In this document: positions 1 to 7,479 of the stretch, piece by piece
How positions within the stretch are numbered: the first letter of the stretch is position 1
Layout: every line of letters starts with the position of its first letter
From: Deltaproteobacteria bacterium
GTDB taxonomy: Bacteria > Desulfobacterota > Syntrophia > Syntrophales > Smithellaceae
Reading direction: 5' to 3'
Assembly (NCBI GenBank): GCA_017860985.1
Contig: JAGFXG010000028.1
Span: 1 to 11,796, forward strand
Length of the DNA stretch: 11,796 nt
Made by a program: the position numbers and the translations under genes
Notes under the pieces: model-generated
Told to the model about the DNA's origin: nothing
What the model saw: only the letters and a program-made list of their open reading frames with translations
The model's database searches: none

Positions 1-1
1 C

Positions 2-730
2 CTGCCGAATCTTTTTACCACAGCCAGTTTATTTTCCGGATTTTATTCAATCATTGCATCGGTACAGGAGAAGTTTTATATCGCAGCTGTGGCTGTGCTG
101 GTTTCAGTCGTTTTTGACAGTTTGGACGGCCGGGTAGCAAGAATGACAAACAGCACAAGCAAATTCGGAGCTGAATATGATTCCCTTTCAGACCTGATTG
201 CGTTCGGCATGGCTCCTGCTTTACTGGCCTATATCTGGGCAATGTCCTTTTACGGAAGACTTGGCTGGATGGCAGGTTTTCTGTTTGTTCTCTGCGGAGC
301 GCTTCGCCTTGCCAGATACAACATACAAATCGGTCTTATCGAAAGTAAGGTGTTCAACGGTCTTCCCATACCGGCGGCTGCAGGTGTCATCGCCACCACG
401 GTTATTTTTTTAGATGATCTTGGCATTGATTACGGAACATTTCACAGTCCTTTCATTATGGTCCTCGTGTTTGCCCTGTCTGTTTTAATGGTTAGCAATA
501 TTAAATATTACAGCGGCAAGGACATGAAACTTTTTTCCCGCATGCCGTTTATGACTTTTCTGGTGCTTGTCGGCATATTATTGATCATCATTTATAAACC
601 GGAAGTGATGTTTTTTGTCATTTTTGTGGGATATGCCTTATCCGGACCTATCTGGTGGCTGTTGAAATTCATTCAGAAGATGCGCCAGAAGGATTTGAAA
701 CCAAACGATGTTTCCAGTAAGGAATCATAA
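2..730 (+). CDS. pssA: CDP-diacylglycerol--serine O-phosphatidyltransferase, 5'-truncated by window edge
   Basis: Integral membrane enzyme that condenses CDP-diacylglycerol with L-serine to give phosphatidylserine, the precursor of phosphatidylethanolamine. The frame is open from base 2, and its first residues (LPNLFTTASLFSGFYSI) match the usual start of type II PssA, so probably only about 5-15 residues are missing. The GTG at base 89 is internal and is not the true start. The CDP-alcohol phosphotransferase signature D-G-x2-A-R-x8-G-x3-D-x3-D is complete: DGRVAR begins near base 125, followed by G, D and D up to the Asp near base 191. Several hydrophobic segments follow, as expected for a multi-pass membrane protein. 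The visible part is 242 residues, close to full family length. It is the first visible gene of a + strand run; rsmD follows after 32 nt with no terminator between. The related phosphatidylglycerophosphate synthase is an alternative, but the N-terminus and the segment after the signature (AFGMAPALL) favour PssA. Confidence 0.93.
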   Translation: MPNLFTTASLFSGFYSIIASVQEKFYIAAVAVLVSVVFDSLDGRVARMTNSTSKFGAEYDSLSDLIAFGMAPALLAYIWAMSFYGRLGWMAGFLFVLCGALRLARYNIQIGLIESKVFNGLPIPAAAGVIATTVIFLDDLGIDYGTFHSPFIMVLVFALSVLMVSNIKYYSGKDMKLFSRMPFMTFLVLVGILLIIIYKPEVMFFVIFVGYALSGPIWWLLKFIQKMRQKDLKPNDVSSKES

Positions 731-762
731 AAACTGTATCGCTTGAATTCCAACGAGATCCT

Positions 763-1314
763 ATGAGAATTTCCGGAGGTGAAGCAAAAGGAAGAACACT
801 GAAGTTTCCTTCCCGCTCAACACAAAGACCGACAACGGATTTTTTGCGGGAAACACTTTTCAACATACTCGGATCACCGGCGGATCAAACTTTTCTGGAC
901 TTGTACGCCGGTTCAGGTTCAGTTGGACTGGAGGCAGCGAGCCGTAAAGCAAAAAAAGTTGTTTTTGTTGAAAAAAACAGGGACCTGATCGGGACGATCC
1001 GGGAGAATGTTTCATTGTGTGGTTATGCGGATCGATGCCTGATCATCCATGCTGATATCCAAACGGCCCTGCGGGATCTTTACAGACAGAAAAGCGGTTT
1101 TGATGTGGTTTTTGCCGATCCTCCCTATAACAGGGGATTTATCGCAGAAACACTTCGTTCGCTTACGAAATATCCTGTCTTTGGGGAAAACGGTTTTGTT
1201 GTGCTGCAGCATTCCATAAAAGAACAACTGGCCTTTTCCACGGAATGGTTCATAACGGATCAGAGGAAGTATGGGGATAATTTATTAACTTTGCTAAGGA
1301 TGGGCAGTGCATGA
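763..1314 (+). CDS. rsmD: 16S rRNA (guanine(966)-N(2))-methyltransferase RsmD
   Basis: Cytoplasmic SAM-dependent methyltransferase that makes m2G966 in 16S rRNA, acting on assembling 30S subunits. At 183 residues it has the usual family length. Seen in order: the N-terminal MRISGGEAKGRTLKFP; the RPTTDFLRETLFNIL segment (22-36) typical of RsmD; SAM-binding motif I LDLYAGSG (45-52); an acidic motif II residue in VFVEKN (67-72); and the catalytic DPPY (119-122) of N2-guanine/N6-adenine methyltransferases. The ATG at 763 is chosen because it gives the canonical N-terminus. Its ribosome-binding site is weak (a GAG about 5 nt upstream), so it may depend on translation of pssA 32 nt upstream. Its stop overlaps the coaD start in an ATGA (1311-1314), so the two are translationally coupled. 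The rsmD-coaD pair is widespread in bacteria. Confidence 0.95.
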   Translation: MRISGGEAKGRTLKFPSRSTQRPTTDFLRETLFNILGSPADQTFLDLYAGSGSVGLEAASRKAKKVVFVEKNRDLIGTIRENVSLCGYADRCLIIHADIQTALRDLYRQKSGFDVVFADPPYNRGFIAETLRSLTKYPVFGENGFVVLQHSIKEQLAFSTEWFITDQRKYGDNLLTLLRMGSA

Positions 1315-1826
1315 ACACAGAAAAATTCGAAAATAAGGTTGCAATCTATCCGGGTTCGTTTGATCCGATTACAAACGGTCATGTGGATATCATAAAAAGA
1401 GGCAGCAGAATCTTTGATGAAATCATTGTGCTTGTCGCTAATAATTTTAGCAAGACGGCCCTGTTTACGGTAGAGGAACGCTGTCAGTTTATCCGGGAAG
1501 TTTTTCAGGATTATCCGGGGATTCGCGTTGACCGTCATGATGGTCTGTTGATTGATTACCTCAAGAGCTCAGGAGCCAGCACTATTTTGCGTGGCATGCG
1601 CGCTCTTTCCGATTTTGAATATGAATTCCAGATGGCGCTTATGAACAGGCGTCAGACAAAAAAAGTTGAAACTGTTTTTCTTATGAGTGGTTTTAGATGG
1701 TTTTATACCAGTTCCAAGCTGATCAAGGAGGTGGCCAGCCTGGGGGGCTCGGTCAGGGGGCTGGTTCCGGAAAATGTTCATCAGAAATTATTAGAAAAAT
1801 ACAACGTGAATACTAACGGGAGGTAG
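1311..1826 (+). CDS. coaD: Phosphopantetheine adenylyltransferase (PPAT)
   Basis: Catalyses the penultimate step of coenzyme A synthesis, transferring AMP from ATP to 4'-phosphopantetheine to give dephospho-CoA, in the cytoplasm. The 171 residues are slightly longer than the usual 160 or so because of a short N-terminal extension and a polar C-terminal tail. Visible landmarks are YPGSFDPITNGH (13-24), which contains the nucleotidyltransferase TxGH motif (21-24); a Lys at 48 in the substrate loop; ILRGMRALSDFEYE (92-105) with the conserved Arg pair and pantetheine-binding segment; and TSSKLIKEVA (133-142), the ATP-phosphate-binding SSxxxKE motif. The start overlaps the rsmD stop (ATGA), with AAGGA about 10 nt upstream. 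The next gene begins 4 nt after the stop, so all three are probably one operon. No inactivating change is visible. Confidence 0.95.
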   Translation: MNTEKFENKVAIYPGSFDPITNGHVDIIKRGSRIFDEIIVLVANNFSKTALFTVEERCQFIREVFQDYPGIRVDRHDGLLIDYLKSSGASTILRGMRALSDFEYEFQMALMNRRQTKKVETVFLMSGFRWFYTSSKLIKEVASLGGSVRGLVPENVHQKLLEKYNVNTNGR

Positions 1827-1830
1827 GTCT

Positions 1831-3024
1831 GTGAAACTGGCAGGTAGAGTAGCAAAAGTGAAACCATCGGAGACACTGGCCATAACGGCAAAGGCCAATG
1901 CCCTGAGGGCAGAGGGAAGAGACGTCATCGGTTTCGGTGCCGGGGAACCGGACTTTGACACACCGGATCACATCAAGAAAGCGGCCATAAAAGCCATAGA
2001 GGCCGGTTTTACAAAATATACGCCGGTTGGCGGAACGGATGAATTGAAAGACGCGATTATTCAGAAACTGGCGGTTGATAATCATCTGGAATACAATCGT
2101 TCGCAGATCGTCGTTTCCTGCGGCGCCAAACACACATTGTACAATCTGGCCCAGGTGCTCATTGAAGAAGGGGATGAGGTTATTATTCCTGCCCCTTACT
2201 GGGTTTCGTATCCTGATATTGTTGTTCTTGCCGGAGGGTCGCCGGTTATCGTCAATACCCTGGAAAAAGATGGTTTCAAGATGCTTCCCCAACAATTAAA
2301 GGCTGCAATGACCGGACGCACCAAAGCAGTTGTTCTGAACGGTCCATCCAATCCGACGGGAGCCGGTTATTCACCGGACGACCTCAAAGCACTAGCGGCT
2401 GTTCTGGCGGATACAGAGATTTTCATCATATCAGACGATATTTATGAAAAAATCCTTTATACGGAGTATCCGTTTACGAACATTGCGACTGCTGATGAGC
2501 GGTTGAAAGACAGGACCATTGTGGTGAACGGTGTTTCCAAGGCCTATGCCATGACCGGCTGGCGCATAGGTTATGCGGCGGGTCCGCAGGAAATAATCGG
2601 GGCCATGGGGAAAATTCAGGGTCAGAGCACATCTAATCCGACGTCTATTTCTCAAAAAGCATCCGTGGCGGCTCTCAACGGCGATCAAAGCGTTGTTGAA
2701 ATGATGGTTCGGGAATTTAAGAAGAGAAGAGATTATATCGTGGGAGCGCTCAATGACATTCCGGGCGTATCCTGTCTCATGCCTGAAGGCGCATTTTATG
2801 TGTTTCCCAATGTTTCCGCAACGTACGGCAGTTCTCTTTCAGGCAGAAAAATAACAAGTTCAACCGATTTTATTGAATATCTACTCGACGAAGCGAATGT
2901 GGCCACGGTGCCGGGAGCGGCTTTCGGAAATGATCATCATATCCGTTTGTCTTACGCCACTTCAATGAAGAATATTGAGGAAGGCGTCAAGAGAATTAAA
3001 AACGCAGTTGCAAAGCTTGCTTAA
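1831..3024 (+). CDS. PLP-dependent class I aminotransferase, probable aspartate aminotransferase
   Basis: Cytoplasmic pyridoxal-phosphate transaminase of fold type I, most like the Igamma/Ib aspartate aminotransferases (AspC/AspB of thermophiles, bacilli and Deltaproteobacteria), interconverting aspartate and oxaloacetate with 2-oxoglutarate/glutamate. The 397 residues match the family. Seen: GAGEPDFDTP (36-45); SNPTG (173-177) with the conserved Asn; SDDIYE (201-206), whose first Asp contacts the PLP ring nitrogen and whose Tyr is the O3' ligand; the Schiff-base Lys237 in GVSKAYAMTGWRIGY (234-248); and the substrate-carboxylate Arg372 in HIRLSYATS. The GTG start at 1831 has a good GGGAGG Shine-Dalgarno at about 1818-1823, overlapping the coaD stop, so the two genes are coupled. 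Substrate preference cannot be read from sequence alone: aspartate/prephenate and other acceptors occur in this subgroup, so I leave the symbol empty. The PurF-like gene follows after 23 nt. Confidence 0.92.
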   Translation: MKLAGRVAKVKPSETLAITAKANALRAEGRDVIGFGAGEPDFDTPDHIKKAAIKAIEAGFTKYTPVGGTDELKDAIIQKLAVDNHLEYNRSQIVVSCGAKHTLYNLAQVLIEEGDEVIIPAPYWVSYPDIVVLAGGSPVIVNTLEKDGFKMLPQQLKAAMTGRTKAVVLNGPSNPTGAGYSPDDLKALAAVLADTEIFIISDDIYEKILYTEYPFTNIATADERLKDRTIVVNGVSKAYAMTGWRIGYAAGPQEIIGAMGKIQGQSTSNPTSISQKASVAALNGDQSVVEMMVREFKKRRDYIVGALNDIPGVSCLMPEGAFYVFPNVSATYGSSLSGRKITSSTDFIEYLLDEANVATVPGAAFGNDHHIRLSYATSMKNIEEGVKRIKNAVAKLA

Positions 3025-3047
3025 AAAGCCGTGGAAGGAAGGAAGAA

Positions 3048-4451
3048 ATGGGAGGTCTTTTCGGTGTAATCACACAGGACAGCTGTGTTCAGACGCTATT
3101 TTACGGAACGGATTATCATTCACACCTTGGAACCGAGCACGGCGGCATGGCGGTGTTTGGTCCTAAAGGATTTTATAACACAATTCACGGGATATCACAG
3201 GCGCAGTTCAAGTCGCGGTTTGTCGATGATTACAGAAAAATGGAAGGGTACGCAGGAATAGGCGCCATTGATGACGAATCACCGCAGCCGCTGATTTTTC
3301 GTTCCAAATTCGGTATTTATGCAGTGGTCGCCACGGGGTTGATCACCAATAAGAATGAACTGGTAGGCGAGCTGCTCAATGAAGGTGCCTCCTTTACGGA
3401 GATGGCCGGAGGAGGTGTCAATAACGCGGAAATTGTCGCCTCCCTGATTAACCGGGGAGATAATATCGTCGAAGGCATCGCTTCCATGCGCGGCATCATT
3501 GAAGGATCTATCTGTGTTCTTGTGCTCACACCCGAGGGTATTTACGCCGCCCGGGACAAGGTTGGGCGTTTTCCCCTTGCACTGGGCCATAGCAAGGATG
3601 TGAACAAAAAGTCCTATGTCGTTGCCACCGAAGCAAGCTCTTTTGAGAATCTTGGTTATGAGTTGCAACGGTTCGTGGGACCGGGTGAAATTGTGCTGCT
3701 TTCTTCCGATGGAATCAGGCAGCTCAAGCCCGAAGGAAGTCAGAAAAAAATCTGTTCATTTTTATGGATATACACAGGTTCCCCTTCATCCAGCTACGAC
3801 GGCATCAGCGTGGAGCGAACCCGGGAACGGTGCGGCAGCTATTTAGCCAAGCGGGATAACGTCGAGGCCGATTTTGTCGCCGGGGTTCCCGATTCCGGCG
3901 TCGGTCACGCCATCGGCTACGCGATGGAATCCGGCATTCCGTACCGGAGACCCCTGGTGAAGTACACGCCCGGTTATGGACGAAGTTACACACCTCCCAC
4001 GCAGGAAATTCGTGATTTGATAGCGACCATGAAGCTCAGCGCGGTAAGGGAGGTCATCAACGGCAACCGGATGATTATTTGCGACGACTCGATTGTTCGG
4101 GGCACACAATTAAAAAACCTGACCGTGAAAAAATTGTGGGACAATGGCGCAAAGGAAATTCACATTCGCCCCGCTTGTCCTCCCCTGATGTTTCCCTGTA
4201 TCTATGCGTCTTCAACCAGAACCACTGCTGAACTGGCCTGCCACAAAGCGATGCGAGCCCTGGAAGGGAAAGGTGTTGAGAATCCGTCAGAGTATCTCGA
4301 TACAGCATCATCAAAGCACGCGAAAATGATTGATTGGATCAGGCGTGATTTAAATGTGACATCCCTGAAATACATGACCATAGAAGATATGATTGCGGCT
4401 ATCGGTCTGCCTGAGCAACAGCTTTGTCTGCATTGCTGGCTGGGAAAATAG
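3048..4451 (+). CDS. PurF-like amidophosphoribosyltransferase homologue lacking the glutaminase active site
   Basis: Homologue of PurF, which makes 5-phosphoribosylamine from PRPP and glutamine in purine synthesis. The 467 residues have the PurF architecture: Ntn glutaminase-like domain (about 1-225) then phosphoribosyltransferase domain (about 235-467). The PRT half is well kept: the GRSYTPPTQEIR flexible loop (311-322), MKLSAVR (328-334) and the PRPP loop DDSIVRGT (346-353). Cysteines at 236, 384, 460 and 463 (KKICSF, FPCIY, CLHC) match the four 4Fe-4S ligands of Bacillus-type PurF. The glutaminase half is not kept: the protein starts MGGLFGV where PurF has Met-Cys-Gly; the Arg-Tyr motif is gone (GIGAIDDESPQPL, 71-82); the His-Asn-Gly-Asn oxyanion motif reads Ala-Thr-Gly-Leu (95-98); and Asp of the SD(T/S)E motif is Asn126. 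No propeptide precedes it. The start is supported by AGGAAGG-type Shine-Dalgarno sequence at 3035-3044. It is last in its operon, before a strong terminator. It may use ammonia or another amine donor, or may have a non-purine role; the sequence does not decide. I recall similar Cys-less proteins labelled PurF in other anaerobes, unverified. Confidence 0.85.
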   Translation: MGGLFGVITQDSCVQTLFYGTDYHSHLGTEHGGMAVFGPKGFYNTIHGISQAQFKSRFVDDYRKMEGYAGIGAIDDESPQPLIFRSKFGIYAVVATGLITNKNELVGELLNEGASFTEMAGGGVNNAEIVASLINRGDNIVEGIASMRGIIEGSICVLVLTPEGIYAARDKVGRFPLALGHSKDVNKKSYVVATEASSFENLGYELQRFVGPGEIVLLSSDGIRQLKPEGSQKKICSFLWIYTGSPSSSYDGISVERTRERCGSYLAKRDNVEADFVAGVPDSGVGHAIGYAMESGIPYRRPLVKYTPGYGRSYTPPTQEIRDLIATMKLSAVREVINGNRMIICDDSIVRGTQLKNLTVKKLWDNGAKEIHIRPACPPLMFPCIYASSTRTTAELACHKAMRALEGKGVENPSEYLDTASSKHAKMIDWIRRDLNVTSLKYMTIEDMIAAIGLPEQQLCLHCWLGK

Positions 4452-4481
4452 AATAGGAAAACCCGGTTTCGTATCAAGCAC

Positions 4482-4547
4482 AAAAGCGGCTGTCGACGGT
4501 GACGTTCATAACGGACCATCAGCGACTGCCGCTTTTTTGATTTTTTT
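4482..4547 (+). terminator. Strong intrinsic terminator after the purF-like gene
   Basis: The perfect 9-bp stem AAAAGCGGC (4482-4490) / GCCGCTTTT (4528-4536) is extended, after a T-T mismatch, by GTCG (4492-4495) / CGAC (4523-4526), and after a 2x2 internal loop by GGTG (4498-4501) / CACC-like pairing at 4517-4520 that includes one G-T wobble. It ends in T runs (4533-4538 and 4541-4547). The A-rich 5' arm would also allow some function in the opposite direction. It begins 31 nt after the purF-like stop and separates that operon from ispG. Confidence 0.88.
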
Positions 4548-4580
4548 CAGAACCAGTACCACAGGGATCTAAATTTGCCA

Positions 4581-4609
4581 TTGCCCGGGACGTTTACAAA
4601 TGTTATAAA
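4581..4609 (+). promoter_or_regulatory. Putative sigma-70-type promoter for ispG-proS-rel
   Basis: TTGCCC (4581-4586), 17 nt spacer, TATAAA (4604-4609). The -35 matches consensus at 4 of 6 positions and the -10 at 5 of 6. Transcription would begin near 4616, giving a leader of about 21 nt that carries a GAGAG Shine-Dalgarno (4625-4629) ahead of the ispG ATG. It lies in the only sizeable gap in this half of the window (4452-4636, 185 nt), directly after the terminator. Two copies of TAAATTTGC flank it (4570-4578 and 4606-4614). Confidence 0.6.
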
Positions 4610-4636
4610 TTTGCAAAGGATAAAGAGAGAAAGCCT

Positions 4637-5716
4637 ATGCCCGTGAAGCAGGTTTTAAAAAAAAGACGAAAAGCAAGAGTCATTCATGTCGGATCAGTCA
4701 AAATCGGAGGGGATGCGCCCATTATTATTCAATCCATGACCAATACGGATACCCGTGATGTTGAAGCAACGGTCAGGCAGATTCATGAATTACAGGAAGC
4801 AGGATGTGAAATAGTAAGAGTAGCTGTTCCGGACAAGCAGGCCGTCGATGCGATACCGGCCATTAAAAGACGCATTAAAATACCATTGATTGCCGATATT
4901 CATTTTCATTATCAATATGCACTTGATGCCATAAAATATGGTGCGGACGGCATTCGGATCAATCCCGGCAATATTGCCAAAGACAAGATCGTTCAAATTG
5001 TCCGGGCAGCCAAAGAACACAGGACGGTCATTCGCATCGGTGTCAATGCCGGATCTCTGCAGAAGGATCTGGTTGCAGAATATGGCGGAGTTACCGCGGA
5101 AGCTATGTATACCAGCGCTTTGCGGAATATCGAAATATTTGAGGACTTGGGGTTTGAATCCATCAAGCTTTCTCTCAAGTCATCCGATGTGCCGATGATG
5201 ATTGAGGCCTACCGGATGATAGCCGCCAAAACGGATTATCCCCTGCACCTGGGCGTCACGGAAGCGGGAACGCTCGTTGATGCGGCCATCAAATCAGCCC
5301 TGGGCATCGGCACGCTCCTGTATGAAGGCATCGGCGATACCATTCGCGTTTCGGTAACCGGAAATCCGGTGCTGGAAATCCCCGTTGCATACAGTATTTT
5401 GCGGGCATTGAAGATTCGTAAAATCGGTCCAGAAATCATTGCCTGTCCCACCTGCGGACGATGTCAGATCGATCTTACGGGGTTGGCGGAAACCATCGAA
5501 AAAGCGCTGGCCGGAAGAAAAAAATATATCAAGGTGGCGCTGATGGGATGTGTGGTTAACGGTCCCGGTGAAGCCGCGGATGCGGATATCGGGATTGCAG
5601 GAGGCCGTGGATTCGGTATGATGTTTAAAAAAGGCGTTGCCTACAAAAAAGTGGAAGAAGAGGATTTTGTCCAGGTGTTGCTTGAAGAGATAAAATCCCT
5701 GGATAATGAAAAATAA
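4637..5716 (+). CDS. ispG: 4-hydroxy-3-methylbut-2-en-1-yl diphosphate synthase
   Basis: Iron-sulfur enzyme of the MEP pathway that reductively converts MEcPP to HMBPP using ferredoxin or flavodoxin electrons; it shows that this organism makes isoprenoids by the non-mevalonate route. The 359 residues match the short bacterial (two-domain) form. The N-terminal TIM-barrel domain includes IQSMTNTDT (31-39) and DGIRINPGNI (104-113). The C-terminal domain has 4Fe-4S ligands Cys270 and Cys273 (CPTCGRC, 270-276) and Cys305, with catalytic Glu312 in GCVVNGPGE (304-312); the cysteine numbers equal those of E. coli IspG. It is first in its operon, about 28 nt downstream of the promoter -10. The proS Shine-Dalgarno overlaps its stop codon. 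In many proteobacteria ispG and proS lie next to dxr and rseP, which are absent here. An A8 run at 4657-4664 lies in codons 7-10. Confidence 0.97.
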   Translation: MPVKQVLKKRRKARVIHVGSVKIGGDAPIIIQSMTNTDTRDVEATVRQIHELQEAGCEIVRVAVPDKQAVDAIPAIKRRIKIPLIADIHFHYQYALDAIKYGADGIRINPGNIAKDKIVQIVRAAKEHRTVIRIGVNAGSLQKDLVAEYGGVTAEAMYTSALRNIEIFEDLGFESIKLSLKSSDVPMMIEAYRMIAAKTDYPLHLGVTEAGTLVDAAIKSALGIGTLLYEGIGDTIRVSVTGNPVLEIPVAYSILRALKIRKIGPEIIACPTCGRCQIDLTGLAETIEKALAGRKKYIKVALMGCVVNGPGEAADADIGIAGGRGFGMMFKKGVAYKKVEEEDFVQVLLEEIKSLDNEK

Positions 5717-5725
5717 GGAGGCACA

Positions 5726-7462
5726 ATGCGTTACTCGGAAATGCACCTGCCCACAGGAAGGGAAATACCTTCCGACGCAGAGGTTGTCAGCAATCAGCTC
5801 ATGATTCGGGCGGGAATGATTCGGAAACTCACCAGCGGCATCTATTCCTATCTGCCGCTGGGATACCGCGTGATTCGAAAAGTGGAACAGATTATCCGCG
5901 AAGAAATGAACAAAGCCGGAGCACAGGAGGTTCACCTTCCGATGGTACAGCCCGCGGAGCTGTGGCAGGAGTCGGGACGATGGACTTTCTACGGAAAGGA
6001 GCTTTTACGGTTTCGTGACCGCAATGACCGCGATTATTGTCTTGGACCGACCCATGAAGAGGTTATCACAGACCTGGTACGCCATGATATCAAAACCTAC
6101 CGGCAGCTTCCGTGCAACCTGTATCAGATCCAGACAAAATTCCGGGACGAAGTGCGTCCGCGTTTCGGGGTAATGCGTTGCCGGGAATTCGGTATGAAAG
6201 ATGCCTACAGTTTTGACGCGGACGAAGCGGGAGCTGAAAAGAGCTATGAGAAAATGTTTGCCGCATACAATAATATTTTCCGGCGCTGCGGTTTGAAGTA
6301 CCGTCCGGTCGAGGCGGATTCCGGCAGTATCGGAGGAAGCTTCTCGCACGAATTCATGGTCATGGCCGAATCGGGCGAGGACGCTATCGTTTTTTGTGAA
6401 AAATGCAATTATGCAGCCAATTTGGAAAAGGCTGAAATTGCGAAGCCCGCGGCGGAGGATCTCCAGAAGAAAGAACAGCCGGCAATGGAAAGTGTTGAAA
6501 CACCGGATGTGCGTACGATTGATGAGGTCAGCGCCTTTCTCAATGTGTCACCAGAGCAGATTGTCAAAACCCTGATCTTCAGTGCGGACGGCAAACCCTG
6601 TGCGGTCCTGATCCGCGGTGATCATGAGGTCAACGAAATCAAGGTAAAGAACTATCTGGGTGCGGCGGAAATGGAGCTGGCCGATGATGAAATGATTATG
6701 AAAGCGACCGGAGCGCCAAGGGGGTTTGCCGGCGCCGTCGGTATTAAAACCAGGGTGATCGCGGATTATTCAATCATGAATCTGGTGAATATGGTCACCG
6801 GAGCCAACAGAGAGAATTATCATCTGAAAAATGTGAATATCGGACGTGATTTCCAGGTGGAGTCTTTTGCCGATTTGCGTGTTTCCCAACCCGGTGATGC
6901 CTGCCCGCGCTGCGGTGGAGTCATCAAGTTTGTCCGGGGAATCGAAGTCGGTCATGTGTTCAAGCTGGGAACCAAATACAGCAAAGCCATGAAAGCCGCC
7001 TACCTGGACCGGGACGGAAAGGAAAAAACCATGATCATGGGTTGCTACGGCATCGGGATCGGAAGGACCGTGGCCGCCTGCATTGAGCAGAACTTCGATT
7101 CCAACGGCATCATCTGGCCGATGCCGCTTGCCCCTTATACAGTGATTGTAACTCCCGTGAACATCAAAGAGTCGGACGTCATGAAAGCCTCGGAAGATAT
7201 TTATGGCGAATTGCTGGCCTGCGGCGTGGAAGCGATCATCGATGACCGTGATGAACGAGCGGGTGTGAAGTTCAAAGACGCAGACCTGATCGGCATTCCT
7301 CTGCGGGTTGTCGTGGGATCAAAGAACCTGTCACAGGGCCAGGTCGAATTGAAAATCCGCCGATCCGGCGAGAGCAGTCTTTATGAGATAGGGGAGGTTG
7401 TTGCTCAAGTCCGGAAAATTATTGCCGCGGAGATGAGTTCAGCCGATGAGGCGCCGTTATAA
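5726..7462 (+). CDS. proS: Prolyl-tRNA synthetase with INS editing domain
   Basis: Class II aminoacyl-tRNA synthetase that charges tRNA-Pro; cytoplasmic dimer. The 578 residues correspond to the bacterial (prokaryote-type) ProRS. Order: N-terminal catalytic half with motif 1 near 55-76; the GPTHEE loop (107-112); motif 2 FRDEVRPR (139-146) followed by [11 protein letters not shown] (153-163); then the inserted YbaK-like editing domain (about 225-400) with the key Lys281 in IVKTLIF, which deacylates Ala-tRNA-Pro; motif 3 GIGIGRT (442-448); and the C-terminal anticodon-binding domain (about 470-570) with PVNIKE and [20 protein letters not shown]. Two CxxC pairs (224/227 and 393/396) flank the editing domain and could bind zinc. 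The start is fixed by a perfect AAGGAGG (5715-5721) 4 nt before the ATG, overlapping the ispG stop. Its product's substrate, tRNA-Pro(UGG), is encoded at the other end of the window. rel follows after 17 nt. Confidence 0.98.
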   Translation: MRYSEMHLPTGREIPSDAEVVSNQLMIRAGMIRKLTSGIYSYLPLGYRVIRKVEQIIREEMNKAGAQEVHLPMVQPAELWQESGRWTFYGKELLRFRDRNDRDYCLGPTHEEVITDLVRHDIKTYRQLPCNLYQIQTKFRDEVRPRFGVMRCREFGMKDAYSFDADEAGAEKSYEKMFAAYNNIFRRCGLKYRPVEADSGSIGGSFSHEFMVMAESGEDAIVFCEKCNYAANLEKAEIAKPAAEDLQKKEQPAMESVETPDVRTIDEVSAFLNVSPEQIVKTLIFSADGKPCAVLIRGDHEVNEIKVKNYLGAAEMELADDEMIMKATGAPRGFAGAVGIKTRVIADYSIMNLVNMVTGANRENYHLKNVNIGRDFQVESFADLRVSQPGDACPRCGGVIKFVRGIEVGHVFKLGTKYSKAMKAAYLDRDGKEKTMIMGCYGIGIGRTVAACIEQNFDSNGIIWPMPLAPYTVIVTPVNIKESDVMKASEDIYGELLACGVEAIIDDRDERAGVKFKDADLIGIPLRVVVGSKNLSQGQVELKIRRSGESSLYEIGEVVAQVRKIIAAEMSSADEAPL

Positions 7463-7479
7463 TATAACCGGGAATATCC

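Noticed and set aside
731..762. Possible promoter or terminator between pssA and rsmD
   Set aside because: The 32-nt gap holds no hairpin with a T run and no convincing -35/-10 pair, so readthrough from pssA is simpler.
1813..2295. Minus-strand open frame of 160 codons inside the aminotransferase gene
   Set aside because: It is a shadow of the conserved PLP enzyme on the other strand, with no motif and no promoter or ribosome-binding site.
3048..3068. Idea that the PurF-like gene is mis-started or frameshifted and really begins Met-Cys-Gly
   Set aside because: The Shine-Dalgarno fits this ATG, the homologous sequence starts exactly here, and the other glutaminase residues far downstream are lost too, so one start or sequencing error cannot explain the pattern.
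5294..5935. Minus-strand open frame of 213 codons spanning the ispG/proS junction
   Set aside because: It is antisense to two strongly conserved genes and resembles no protein family.
7458..7463. Perfect TATAAT at the proS stop, as a promoter for rel
   Set aside because: No -35 is present at the right distance (GAGTTC), and transcription would start about 10 nt before the rel ATG, leaving little leader. It is more likely a chance result of the stop codon and AT-rich gap.
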